A program made the translations under genes and the position numbers. From NCBI GenBank assembly GCA_964398885.1, contig CAYNOU010000062.1:1-15651 (forward strand): a stretch of DNA of 15,651 nucleotides, given 5' to 3'. The DNA comes from JAGMCF01 sp964398885 (lineage in GTDB: Bacteria; Cloacimonadota; Cloacimonadia; JGIOTU-2). Positions 1-7,089 of the stretch are shown piece by piece. The number at the start of each line of letters is the position of its first letter. The first letter of the stretch is position 1. The notes beneath the pieces are model-generated. The model was not told where the DNA came from, made no database searches, and was given only the letters and a program-made list of their open reading frames with translations.

Positions 1-135
1 GACTTATTTTTTAACCGCAAAGAACCCAAAGAATGCGCAAAGAACGCTAAGACTTTTTATAAAATAATTACAATATTAAACCTTATTCCTTTGTGCCCTT
101 TGCGACTGCTTCGCGCACTTTACGGTTAAGGTTTA
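1..135. repeat. Palindromic repeat unit A (135 bp)
   Basis: First of four units in a tandem array, read directly. It begins with GACTTATTTTTTAACCGCAA, has a left arm rich in GCAAAGAA, an AT-rich centre, and a right arm ending CTTTACGGTTAA. The reverse complement of the right arm (TTAACCGTAAAG...) resembles the left arm (TTAACCGCAAAG...), so the unit is an imperfect inverted repeat. It is identical by eye to the unit at 708-842. The array may continue left of the window, because base 1 falls exactly on a unit boundary. Confidence 0.9.
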
Positions 136-250
136 GACTTATTTTTTAACCGCAAAGAACCCAAAGAATGCGCAAAGAACGCTAAGACTTACTATAAAAA
201 TTACAGCATTTAATTCAAAGGAGACATCCCAACATATCGGAACCAAAACT

Positions 251-634
251 CTACTCCTCCAGATTGTTTACCAATCTTTTAATACCGTCTTTTAGTAGTT
301 TAACATTAAAATTGATTAGCAGTCCTAATTTGCATTTGCTTAATTTCAGATAGGTTAAAACTTGAGCAATATGAACATCATTCAGAGCTTCTACAGATTT
401 TATTTCAATAATTACTTTGTTTTCAACCAATAAATCAACACGATATCCAATATCGCATTTTACATCCTTATAGATTAAAGGAAGTCCAACCTGTCGTCTA
501 ACATTTAATCCTCTAAGTGTTAACTCTCTTTCCATACCAGTTTCATAAGCTGATTCTAATAACCCAGGTCCAAGTATTTTATGGACTTCAATGGCCGCCC
601 CAATTATTATTCTTGACAACTCATTCTCAGTCAT
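251..634 (-). CDS. GxxExxY family protein (PD-(D/E)XK-like nuclease fold)
   Basis: This 127-residue protein carries the signature that names the GxxExxY family: G24-L-L-E27-S-A-Y30. Further on it has D67 in RVDLLVE and E77-I-K79 in VIIEIKS, the spacing expected for the metal-binding D...ExK core of a PD-(D/E)XK nuclease-like fold. Family members are usually 120-130 residues, so it looks complete. The start at 634 follows a GGAAGA stretch about 8 nt upstream. The biochemical role of the family is not established. Genes of this type commonly sit among short GC/AAAG-type repeats, and here it lies between the arms of a repeat copy, with its likely promoter and leader inside the right arm. No partner gene is adjacent. 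Family assignment is strong; any nuclease or mobility role is inference. Confidence 0.9.
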   Translation of the reverse strand: MTENELSRIIIGAAIEVHKILGPGLLESAYETGMERELTLRGLNVRRQVGLPLIYKDVKCDIGYRVDLLVENKVIIEIKSVEALNDVHIAQVLTYLKLSKCKLGLLINFNVKLLKDGIKRLVNNLEE

Positions 635-673
635 TTTTATCTTCCATTCTTTGTGTCCTTGCGTCTTCTTGGT

Positions 674-693
674 ATCCCCAATTAATTAGGGAT
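674..693. repeat. Small palindrome inside unit B arm
   Basis: Positions 674-683 and 684-693 form a 20-bp near-perfect palindrome (ATCCC..AATT / AATTAGGGAT, one mismatch). It replaces the GCGCACTTTGCGG segment of unit D, so it looks like a secondary change within the arm. On the minus strand it reads GCATCCC...GGGGAT, resembling the small hairpin at 11248-11261, which reads GCATCCC...CGGGGA. Confidence 0.6.
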
Positions 694-707
694 GCAGTTA
701 AGGTTTA

Positions 708-842
708 GACTTATTTTTTAACCGCAAAGAACCCAAAGAATGCGCAAAGAACGCTAAGACTTTTTATAAAATAATTACAATATTAAACCTTATTCCTTTG
801 TGCCCTTTGCGACTGCTTCGCGCACTTTACGGTTAAGGTTTA
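708..842. repeat. Palindromic repeat unit C (135 bp)
   Basis: Same sequence and length as unit A (1-135) by direct reading. It abuts units B and D with no spacer. Left arm around 719-757, right arm around 796-835, AT-rich centre between. No open reading frame of note. Confidence 0.9.
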
Positions 843-971
843 GACTTATTTTTTAACCGCAAAGAACCCAAAGAATGCGCAAAGAACGCTAAGACTTTTT
901 ATAAAATAATTACAATATTAAACCTTATTCCTTTGTGCCCTTTGCGTCTTCTTGGCGCACTTTGCGGTTAA
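843..971. repeat. Palindromic repeat unit D (variant right arm)
   Basis: Matches units A and C through the left arm and centre, but the right arm reads GCGTCTTCTTGGCGCACTTT instead of GCGACTGCTTCGCGCACTTT. The GCGTCTTCTTGG phrase is shared with the right arm of gene-bearing unit B. It ends TTTGCGGTTAA about 30 bp before the stop codon of the oxidoreductase gene at 1000. Confidence 0.85.
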
Positions 972-999
972 ATTTCCAACAGTTAAATTCCAGGTTCAT

Positions 1000-1545
1000 T
1001 TATGTAATAGAATCATATGCTTGGCGTGCAGCTTTCTTATTCTCTTCTTTCATTCTTGGAATAGCAGAATCAATCCCCTTTTCAACCGCATCCATTTCAA
1101 CCATACCGGTGATTTTTGCAAAAGCACCAACAACAGCTGTATTCACAATTGGAGCAGATATTGAACCAAGATGATTTTCAACTGCAATTTTGGTGGCATC
1201 CACAGTATACACTTTATACTCATTACCAAAACTATAATCTTCTGGTTTTTTATCAGAATTGATTAATATCCAGCCACCTTTTTTCAGACCACTTGTTACA
1301 TCAACAACTTCAATCAAAGTTGGGTCAAGAACAATCACACCATCTGGATAATAGATTTGTGAGCGAATTTGAACTGGTTTATCATCAATCCGTGTAAAAG
1401 CTTCAACTGGAGCACCTCTTCTTTCTACTCCGAATCTTGGAAACGCCTGAACATATTTCCCACCTTGAAATGCGGCTTCTGCCAGAACAAATGAAGCTTT
1501 CACCGCTCCTTGCCCTCCACGGCCATGCATACGAATCTCTATCAT
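1000..1545 (-). CDS. porG: 2-oxoacid (pyruvate-type):ferredoxin oxidoreductase gamma subunit
   Basis: A 181-residue protein opening with MIEIRMHGRGGQGAVKAS, the GRGGQG signature of the gamma subunit of 2-oxoacid:acceptor oxidoreductases, followed by FPRFGVERRGAPVEAF, typical of this domain. The complex oxidises pyruvate or related 2-oxoacids with CoA to acyl-CoA and passes electrons to ferredoxin; gamma is a structural subunit. Length matches four-subunit (gamma-delta-alpha-beta) enzymes. The start is set by a strong GGAGGTGAT Shine-Dalgarno directly upstream. In many four-subunit enzymes delta, alpha and beta follow gamma, which would place them left of this gene, but 1-971 holds a repeat array and another gene instead. 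The partners may lie further left or elsewhere. Substrate (pyruvate or another 2-oxoacid) cannot be decided from gamma alone. Confidence 0.9.
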   Translation of the reverse strand: MIEIRMHGRGGQGAVKASFVLAEAAFQGGKYVQAFPRFGVERRGAPVEAFTRIDDKPVQIRSQIYYPDGVIVLDPTLIEVVDVTSGLKKGGWILINSDKKPEDYSFGNEYKVYTVDATKIAVENHLGSISAPIVNTAVVGAFAKITGMVEMDAVEKGIDSAIPRMKEENKKAARQAYDSIT

Positions 1546-1566
1546 ATCACCTCCATTATTTTAAAA

Positions 1567-1985
1567 TTATATATTATCCTTATTCTTAAACATAATAACA
1601 TTTTCGTCTTCTCTGAATTCAATATGGAATCTGGCAAATATATCCAATCTGCCAAGAATTAGTGGTACTGTGTCTATAAGTGCCCACCCAACCCTGGTTT
1701 TGATACACTCATTTCCTATTTCCATTTCAGCATTCCTCATTGCTACAGGAATTAATCCACCCCCAGCACCACCAAGATTAATAATTCTCTCACCTTTCTC
1801 CAGAAAAAACCAAGCCCTTTCTCACCTAATTGTTGTGGAATTATTGTAATGTCTGCACCTGAATCAATTAGAAAATCTGCTTTTATCACATGGGAGTTAC
1901 AAAACACTTTTATTGTTGCAAATGGTTTTTTGACTATACCTATACGCTCAGAATCAAAGGTTTTGAACGAAAATTTAGTAGTCAT
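1567..1985 (-). pseudogene. Retropepsin-like aspartyl protease, frameshifted
   Basis: The N-terminal frame runs from an ATG at 1985 through FLIDSGADITIIPQQLGEK, a retropepsin-type active site (D41-S-G-A), then leaves frame and stops at 1752. The other frame continues the family: LEKGERIINLGGAGGG, then PLILGRLDIFARFHIEF, the ILGR..F....I.F motif near the C-terminus of such proteases, ending at 1567. The break maps to a run of six A (plus strand 1804-1809); one extra base there gives exactly 139 residues plus stop. It could be a real mutation, slippage, or a sequencing/assembly error in a homopolymer. The start overlaps the preceding small gene as ATGA (1982-1985), implying translational coupling, and porG follows 21 bp after the restored stop. 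Restored, it would be a small soluble single-domain protease-like protein, possibly dimeric like retropepsins. Confidence 0.8.
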
Positions 1986-2191
1986 AATATCATTAGCTCA
2001 TTTTCTGGAACTTTCGCAAAAGTAGGTTCTTTATGGATATTCAATGCCTTCCTATATACTTTCTCAAACTCCTTCCTATGTGCTACAATCCTATCATTTA
2101 CAAGGGCAATATATTCTCCTTTATATTTGTTAAAATTAAGAGGATGTATAAATGACCATATTTCGCCTTTTACTTCTTGGTGTACTTTCAT
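1982..2191 (-). CDS. Small DUF5678-like protein upstream of aspartyl protease
   Basis: A 69-residue protein with the pattern ..KYKGEYIALVNDRIVAHRKEFEKVYRKA....KEPTFAKVPE.., which resembles small proteins annotated DUF5678 (Y.G.WVA.....V.A.....EV...A......P....VP). Function is unknown. Its stop overlaps the protease start as ATGA, so the two are probably translated together; a DUF5678-like gene beside a retropepsin-like gene is, to my knowledge, a recurring arrangement. A ribosome binding site AGGAAAAG lies just upstream of the ATG at 2191. It is divergent from the deacetylase gene across a 118-bp intergenic region. It could be a partner or substrate of the protease, which is inference only. 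Family name is from memory of the pattern. Confidence 0.7.
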   Translation of the reverse strand: MKVHQEVKGEIWSFIHPLNFNKYKGEYIALVNDRIVAHRKEFEKVYRKALNIHKEPTFAKVPENELMIL

Positions 2192-2239
2192 ATCTTTTCC
2201 TATAAATATTGATACTAAATGCTTACTTAATAAAAAATC

Positions 2240-2260
2240 TTTGTCAATAATTTTGACAAA
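2240..2260. promoter_or_regulatory. Inverted repeat with two divergent TTGACA boxes
   Basis: TTTGTCAA (2240-2247) and TTGACAAA (2253-2260) form an 8-bp inverted repeat with a 5-nt centre, in the 118-bp region between divergent genes. Each arm contains a perfect -35-like TTGACA, one per strand. A TATAAT occurs at 2272-2277 on the plus strand but only 13 nt after the plus box, shorter than the usual 16-18. It may be an operator or a pair of divergent promoter elements; assignment is weak. Confidence 0.35.
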
Positions 2261-2309
2261 TATTTTCTAAATATAATTTTTATGATTATAAATATTAATA
2301 AAATATCTT

Positions 2310-3521
2310 ATGGCTAATAAAAAAAGAAGAAAGTATGTAAAGAGATCTCATAAGAAAAATAAAAAAAATAAATCCTTATCTAAAATTTTTCTTATTATTG
2401 CTGCCGTCATAATTGCCGCTTTCTTTATATGGCAGTTAATCACTACATACCATCAACAAAAAAGGAAAGAGCCTATTCTCTCTATCCGGGAAAATTCAGC
2501 AAAGATAGACTCTAAAAAGACTATAATATCACAAGTTGAATCTGCGATAGATTATGCTTTAAAAAGACTTGAAGTTCCAGATGAATTTATTGAAACAAGA
2601 ATAAAAGGAAATACGATTATAAAAAAAATTGTTCTTGATACTAACCAATTAAGTTTAACAATTGCAAATATCTTCATAACTGATAAAGTAAAAGAAGCAG
2701 GCGGTCAGGTTATAACTGTCCAAGAAAGTAATGATGGAAACTCAATTGAAATGAAATTATATGACCCAAAGATAAAAAAATACTTCCTTTTGAAAATAAG
2801 CAATGATACTAATAAAATTTATAAAAAAATTACAAAACTATCAATTATAATAGATGATTTTGGATACTTTTCTGGAGAATTGTTAGAGAAATTTCTATCA
2901 CTTGATAAGAATATTAACTTTTCAATATTACCTGAACTTCCTTACAGTCAAGAGGTTATGCAAAAAGCGTATAATCAAGGGCGGGAGACCATCATTCATA
3001 TTCCAATGGAACCAATCAGTTATCCTCAAGATGACCCAGGCAAAAATGCTATCTTTGTAAATCTATCAGAAAAAGAAATTGAAAAACGAGTAAAAAAATA
3101 TATAAAAAACCTACCATTATGCATAGGGGCTAATAATCATATGGGCTCACTCGCAATGCAATATAGAAATGTCGTATCTCCAACACTAAAAGTTCTTAAA
3201 GAAAATAATCTGTTTTTTATTGATAGCAGAACCACTCCAAAGACAATTGGATATGAATTGGCTCAGGAGATAGGAATTCCTACTTATATGATAGATTTCT
3301 TTTTAGATACAGGAACCTTTCCTGATAGGGTTTCAACAAAAACAAAGAGATTGCTTGAGCTTACAAAAACCCAAAATGAAATTGTTGTAATAAGCCATTG
3401 CACCTTGAAAAGCCTAAAAGAGCTGAAACAAATACTTGGAAATATTGAGGACAAGAATTTCAAACTCGTGCCTGTATCTAAAATTGTCTTGCCCGAAGAA
3501 TATGCTTATGCACCTTATTAG
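2310..3521 (+). CDS. Divergent polysaccharide deacetylase (YibQ-like), membrane-anchored
   Basis: A 403-residue protein. A very basic N-terminus (about 1-24) is followed by one transmembrane segment (about 26-44), giving a type II anchor with the rest outside the cytoplasm. A linker/accessory region (about 50-170) precedes the catalytic-type domain (about 175-395). Motifs fit the divergent polysaccharide deacetylase family (PF04748): IDDFG at 181-185, HIPMEP at 230-235, NNHMGS at 275-280, FIDSRTT at 304-310 and a late H363. These Asp/His residues match the metal-binding set of NodB-fold deacetylases. The substrate is unknown. The late motif is ISHC where many members have a GHP-like sequence. 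It is first in a plus-strand run and overlaps uppP by about 20 bp, so the two envelope genes are probably coupled. No clear Shine-Dalgarno precedes the ATG; the leader is almost pure A/T. Confidence 0.88.
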   Translation: MANKKRRKYVKRSHKKNKKNKSLSKIFLIIAAVIIAAFFIWQLITTYHQQKRKEPILSIRENSAKIDSKKTIISQVESAIDYALKRLEVPDEFIETRIKGNTIIKKIVLDTNQLSLTIANIFITDKVKEAGGQVITVQESNDGNSIEMKLYDPKIKKYFLLKISNDTNKIYKKITKLSIIIDDFGYFSGELLEKFLSLDKNINFSILPELPYSQEVMQKAYNQGRETIIHIPMEPISYPQDDPGKNAIFVNLSEKEIEKRVKKYIKNLPLCIGANNHMGSLAMQYRNVVSPTLKVLKENNLFFIDSRTTPKTIGYELAQEIGIPTYMIDFFLDTGTFPDRVSTKTKRLLELTKTQNEIVVISHCTLKSLKELKQILGNIEDKNFKLVPVSKIVLPEEYAYAPY

Positions 3522-4314
3522 CGCAATCATTTTGGGGATAACTCAAGGACTTACCGAGTTTCTTCCTGTAAGTAGTTCGGGACATCTGGTTATTTTCCAG
3601 CACTTATTGAATTTTAATCAGCCTGGAATTCTTTTTGACATTACTGTCCATCTTGGTACTCTTCTAGCAGTACTTATCTATTTTAGAAAAGATATATATC
3701 ACTTAATCTTAGCTATATTTATCTGGGGGAAAGGGCGTTCTCAGGAAATCCGATTTTATCAACAATTTCTGTTGTATTTACTCATTGCCACAGGGGTTAC
3801 AGGAATTTTAGGATTCGCTTTTAAGGGAATATTAGAATCATTCTTTAGCAATCTGCTTTTAGTGGGCATTATGCTATTGGTAACAGGTTTGATACTATTC
3901 ATTTCAGACAAGATTAAAAAGAATGATAAAGAAAGATTGACTGTGCCTGCTTCACTTCTGATTGGTCTGGCACAGAGTATAGCAATAATTCCTGGTATTT
4001 CGCGCTCTGGTTCAACCATTGCAACAGGAATTTTCTGTGGGCTTAAGCGTGAACTGGCTGCACGATTTTCTTTTTTGCTTTCCATCCCTGCCATTTTCGG
4101 TGCTGGCATTTTGAATCTTAAAGACCTATCTGAGGAAACAATTACTAATGGTGTATGGCTTCCTTACTTGCTTGGAGGAATTGCTGCTGCAATTGTGGGA
4201 TACTTTTCTATCGCCTTTCTCATCTCGTTAATTACAAGGGCCAAACTGTCATATTTCTCTTATTATTGCTGGATTATTGGATGTTTGACAATTGTCATAA
4301 CCTTATTAAAATAA
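3502..4314 (+). CDS. uppP: Undecaprenyl-diphosphatase (BacA/UppP)
   Basis: UppP dephosphorylates undecaprenyl pyrophosphate to the monophosphate lipid carrier used for peptidoglycan and other envelope polymers, and gives bacitracin resistance. It is an integral membrane protein; many hydrophobic segments are visible. The N-terminus has QGLTEFLPVSSSGHL, giving the (E/Q)XXXE motif (Q15-E19) and the SSSGH region. The second signature, IPGISRSGSTIATG, matches the conserved PGxSRSxxT motif. The open frame extends to 3436, but homology begins at the ATG at 3502 (270 residues, usual family length); an ATG at 3508 is a close alternative. Either start overlaps the end of the deacetylase gene, whose reading frame explains the longer upstream extension. 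No strong ribosome binding site is visible, consistent with translational coupling. Confidence 0.95.
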   Translation: MLMHLISAIILGITQGLTEFLPVSSSGHLVIFQHLLNFNQPGILFDITVHLGTLLAVLIYFRKDIYHLILAIFIWGKGRSQEIRFYQQFLLYLLIATGVTGILGFAFKGILESFFSNLLLVGIMLLVTGLILFISDKIKKNDKERLTVPASLLIGLAQSIAIIPGISRSGSTIATGIFCGLKRELAARFSFLLSIPAIFGAGILNLKDLSEETITNGVWLPYLLGGIAAAIVGYFSIAFLISLITRAKLSYFSYYCWIIGCLTIVITLLK

Positions 4315-4338
4315 ATTAAATCTACTAAAAGTATAATT

Positions 4339-4890
4339 ATGGAATTAAAAAATAAAATAGAAGCTTTAATATTTGCTTCTGAGAAGTCAATATCTGCTAA
4401 AGATATTGCAAAATATATTGAAGTTGATGATTTAGAAGTTATTGAAAAAGCTATTGATAAGTTGAATGAAATATACCAAAATAATGGCAGACCATTCTGT
4501 ATTAGAAAGGTGGCTGGAGGTTATCAATTTGCAACAAACAAGAAGTTTTATCCGCTTATAAAGAAGCTCTACAAAGAACAGAAGACTATTCATCTGTCAA
4601 ATCCAGCTATGGAGGTTCTGGCTATCATCGCATATCATCAGCCTATTACACGAGCAAAAATTGATTCTATTCGTGGAGTGAATTCTACCTATCACATTCA
4701 CAATTTACTTGAGGTAAAACTTATTAAGATCACTGGCAGATTAAAAAGATTAGGAAGACCCATCTTATATGGAACAACAGATAAATTCTTAAAATTCTTT
4801 GGGATAAATGATATACATGATTTGCCTGATTCTCACCAGATTAAGGAAATTATGGGTTATGATATAGCAAAAGCTCAAAAAACTTCCTAA
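4339..4890 (+). CDS. scpB: Segregation and condensation protein B
   Basis: ScpB is the winged-helix (kleisin-associated) subunit of the Smc-ScpAB condensin, which compacts and helps segregate the chromosome. The 183-residue protein shows the family landmarks in order: an N-terminal LIFASEKSISAKDIAKYIE, the VAGGYQFATN turn, LSNPAMEVLAIIAYHQPITRAKIDSIRGVNS, and the closing GRPILYGTTDKFLKFFGINDIHDLP. Length is normal. It begins 24 bp after uppP, in the same direction. ScpA, which often sits directly upstream of scpB, is not in the window; its place is taken by uppP, so the pair is separated here. No strong Shine-Dalgarno is visible before the ATG at 4339. Confidence 0.95.
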   Translation: MELKNKIEALIFASEKSISAKDIAKYIEVDDLEVIEKAIDKLNEIYQNNGRPFCIRKVAGGYQFATNKKFYPLIKKLYKEQKTIHLSNPAMEVLAIIAYHQPITRAKIDSIRGVNSTYHIHNLLEVKLIKITGRLKRLGRPILYGTTDKFLKFFGINDIHDLPDSHQIKEIMGYDIAKAQKTS

Positions 4891-4893
4891 ATG

Positions 4894-4931
4894 GATTGAC
4901 AATTGATGATTGACTATTTACAATTGACAAT
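4894..4931. repeat. Short ATTGACAAT-type repeats between scpB and holA
   Basis: The 62-bp gap between scpB and holA is largely made of near-repeats: GATTGACAATTGATGATTGACT, then ACAATTGACAAT. ATTGAC occurs three times. The units include TTGACA, the -35 consensus, so this tract could act as a promoter for holA-era. It looks more like a small simple repeat whose promoter resemblance is incidental. Confidence 0.6.
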
Positions 4932-4952
4932 AGAAAATAGTAAGTTTAAAAT

Positions 4953-5963
4953 ATGAAAAGAAAGCTAAAATACTTTGACCTATTAAATGAATTAAATGCC
5001 GGTAAGATACATCAAGTCTACTTTTTAACAGAAGAGGAAAGCTTTTTAAAAGATAAAACTTTTGAACTACTTCAAAAAAAAATTGTCTCCCAAAAATATA
5101 AAGACTTCAATCTTTCTGTCTTTTTTGGAGAAGAAGCAAAATCTGTTCAAATTTTAGAAGCACTTAGAACTCCACCTGTTCTCAGTGATAAAAAATTAGT
5201 TATCTTGCGAAATTTCCAGTCACTTCACATATCTGATAAGAATAGAATTATAAATTATATTGAGCATCCTATTCGTGAATCTGTTCTGGTTATTGAAACA
5301 GGAAAAGTTAATCTAAGAACAGATATATATGCAAAGCTATTAAAAAAAGTGCCGACATACTATTTTTATCATCCCTATAATGAAAATGACGCTGAACGAT
5401 TCCTACAGATAGAAGCGAGAAAACATAATAAATTATTTTCCGAAGATGCTCTAAAACTTATGGTTGATTATATTGGATTGAACTATCAAGAACTAAATAA
5501 CGAATTACAAAAATTAGTCCTATTCCTGTCTGATAAGAATAGAATTGAAGTTGATGATATTAATAGCTGTATTATAACTTATAAGGGAAATTCAATCTAT
5601 GAATTGCAAGATGCACTTGCTAAAAAAGATATCAAGCTATCTATGAGAATCTTAGAAAACCTGCTTGCAAATGACATTTCGCCAATTTTAATAATAATTA
5701 TGATAACAAAGTTTTTCAAAACCATCTGGAAAATCACAATCCTTACATCCCAAAACAATCAAAATAACAAAGAAATAGAAAATAATATGACTGGCTTTTA
5801 CAAAGTCTCAAATTTGATTAGGCAAGCTTCAAAATTCAACCTAAACGATTTTCCGAAAATCTTTCATATCCTTTTAGATACAGATTATAAGCTAAAATCT
5901 TTAAGTATTAATAAGAAAATAATTCTTGAATTAATGATTTATAGAATATGTAGAAATGTCTGA
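4953..5963 (+). CDS. holA: DNA polymerase III, delta subunit
   Basis: HolA (delta) is the subunit of the clamp loader that opens the beta sliding clamp. The 336-residue protein matches the family in length and layout: an N-terminal domain opening with YFLTEEESFLKDKTFELL, then ALRTPPVLSDKKLVILRNF, the region typical of delta near the clamp-binding part, the ENDAERFLQIEARKHNKLFSEDALKLMVDYIGLNYQELNNELQKLVLF segment of the AAA+-like lid, and a C-terminal helical collar domain. Delta lacks working Walker motifs and none is seen. The stop overlaps the start of era by 8 bp, indicating coupled expression. The upstream gap is filled by a short repeat tract. Assignment is by family pattern; identity to other members is probably low, as usual for HolA. 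Confidence 0.9.
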   Translation: MKRKLKYFDLLNELNAGKIHQVYFLTEEESFLKDKTFELLQKKIVSQKYKDFNLSVFFGEEAKSVQILEALRTPPVLSDKKLVILRNFQSLHISDKNRIINYIEHPIRESVLVIETGKVNLRTDIYAKLLKKVPTYYFYHPYNENDAERFLQIEARKHNKLFSEDALKLMVDYIGLNYQELNNELQKLVLFLSDKNRIEVDDINSCIITYKGNSIYELQDALAKKDIKLSMRILENLLANDISPILIIIMITKFFKTIWKITILTSQNNQNNKEIENNMTGFYKVSNLIRQASKFNLNDFPKIFHILLDTDYKLKSLSINKKIILELMIYRICRNV

Positions 5964-6930
5964 AAATAAAAATTTCAAAGCTGGTTTTGTTTCTATAATT
6001 GGAAAACCAAATGTTGGTAAATCAAGTTTAATGAATGCCTTAATAGAGCAAAAACTGTCAATCATTACACCTAAACCACAGACAACAAGACAGAACATTT
6101 TAGGAATTCTCACAGAAAAAGAATATCAGATTGTTTTTATTGATACGCCCGGTTTCCTGAAACCAAGATATTTGCTCCAGGAAAAGATGCAAAAGTCCAT
6201 CTTGAATTCACTGAAAGATGCGGATATCATAATCTTTATAAGTGATATAACAACTTTCCCCACTGAATATGATAATCAGGTTTGCGAACTTATTCAAAAA
6301 CTGCCACGGAGACACAAAGAACACAGAGCAAAAATTAAATTAAAAAAACCAACTCTGTGCCTCTGTGCCTCTGTGGCTAACCAACAACTTAACATCCCTA
6401 AGATTGCTGTTATAAACAAAATTGATTTAGCAGAAAATAATAATATTGAGAAAGCAAGTGTTACTCTTGGAAAATTTAAATTTGATGGAATATATTTTAT
6501 TTCAGTTAAAGATGGAATTAATATATCAAATCTTAAAAATGAAATTATCAATTTTCTCCCCTGTCACTCCCCATACTATCCAGAAGATGATTTATCTGCT
6601 CAAACAACAAGGTTCTTCGCTCAAGAAATAATTAGGGAAAAAATCTTCAAATATCTCAAACAAGAACTGCCATATTCGTCTGCTGTTATAATTGAACAAT
6701 TCTCTGAATCCGAGGATAAAGCAGAGATATTTGCTAATATTTATGTTGAAACTAATTCTCAGAAGAAGATAATTATTGGTTCAGAAGGAGAGCTGATAAA
6801 AAAAATCCGCCAAGTTGCTGAACGAGATATTCGTTACTTAATTAAGAAAAAAGTGAAACTACATCTCTGGATAAAAGTTCGCAAAAATTGGAGAAAAAGG
6901 GAAAGAATCTTAAAGGAGTTTGGGTATTGA
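5956..6930 (+). CDS. era: GTPase Era with a 25-residue palindromic-element insertion
   Basis: Era is an essential GTPase that binds 16S rRNA and helps 30S assembly. It has two domains here. The GTPase domain shows G1 GKPNVGKS (16-23), TTRQ (G2 region, 43-46), G3 DTPG (63-66), G4 NKID (154-157) and a G5-like SVKDG. The C-terminal KH domain has GSEG at 275-278 followed by ELIKKIRQVAERDIRYL. Length is 324 residues against about 295-300 usually. The excess is residues 117-141, encoded by a 75-bp inverted repeat at 6303-6377 that preserves frame and lies in the surface segment just before the beta strand leading to NKID. This segment is basic and cysteine-containing, unlike any Era. The 5' end overlaps holA by 8 bp. 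The gene otherwise looks intact, so the protein is probably functional with a surface loop. Confidence 0.95.
   Translation: MSENKNFKAGFVSIIGKPNVGKSSLMNALIEQKLSIITPKPQTTRQNILGILTEKEYQIVFIDTPGFLKPRYLLQEKMQKSILNSLKDADIIIFISDITTFPTEYDNQVCELIQKLPRRHKEHRAKIKLKKPTLCLCASVANQQLNIPKIAVINKIDLAENNNIEKASVTLGKFKFDGIYFISVKDGINISNLKNEIINFLPCHSPYYPEDDLSAQTTRFFAQEIIREKIFKYLKQELPYSSAVIIEQFSESEDKAEIFANIYVETNSQKKIIIGSEGELIKKIRQVAERDIRYLIKKKVKLHLWIKVRKNWRKRERILKEFGY
6303..6377. repeat. Palindromic element inserted in frame in era
   Basis: Left arm 6303-6328 (GCCACGGAGACACAAAG...) and right arm 6353-6377 (CTCTGTGCCTCTG...GGC) are imperfect reverse complements around a 24-bp A/T-rich centre. The length of 75 bp is exactly 25 codons. 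The right arm matches 7503-7527, upstream of rnz, at 22 of 25 positions. It adds residues PRRHKEHRAK...CLCASVA to Era. This resembles, in behaviour and not in sequence, the Rickettsia palindromic elements that insert in frame into genes. Confidence 0.85.
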
Positions 6931-6996
6931 TTTATAGTCCTTGTCTTCTAACAAGGAAATTATCCGATTCTGGAGAATTGGAATCCATAATATACT

Positions 6997-7022
6997 CATT
7001 CCCAACGCCTTCGTTGGGAATG
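6997..7022. repeat. Perfect 11-bp hairpin
   Basis: CATTCCCAACG (6997-7007) and CGTTGGGAATG (7012-7022) are perfect reverse complements around a CCTT loop. It lies 66 bp after era. No T-run follows on either side, so a Rho-independent terminator role is doubtful. Confidence 0.75.
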
Positions 7023-7089
7023 TCCCAATTGATGGTAAAATATAAATAATTAACTTTGCGTTCTCTGCCTGCTCCGCATAATGCCTATT

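Larger units (their letters stand above)
136..707. repeat. Repeat unit B, split around a GxxExxY gene
   Basis: The left half (136-191) matches units A, C and D. The sequence then diverges, carries the 127-residue gene at 251-634, and resumes at about 645-672 with the right-arm phrase TTTGTG..CTTGCGTCTTCTTGG. It ends AGTTAAGGTTTA at 707, exactly where unit C starts. The gene therefore sits between the two arms of one repeat copy. The right arm also holds a small secondary palindrome at 674-693. Either the gene is cargo of this element, or the 135-bp units are deletion derivatives of a gene-bearing form. Confidence 0.75.

Noticed and set aside
1..971. CRISPR-like array
   Set aside because: Units are ~135 bp, abut without variable spacers, and no cas gene is present; they are tandem copies of one palindromic repeat.
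3436..3501. N-terminal extension of UppP
   Set aside because: Homology starts at 3502; the upstream residues are produced by reading the end of the deacetylase gene in another frame.
6997..7022. Rho-independent terminator of era
   Set aside because: The stem is perfect but no T-tract follows on either strand.
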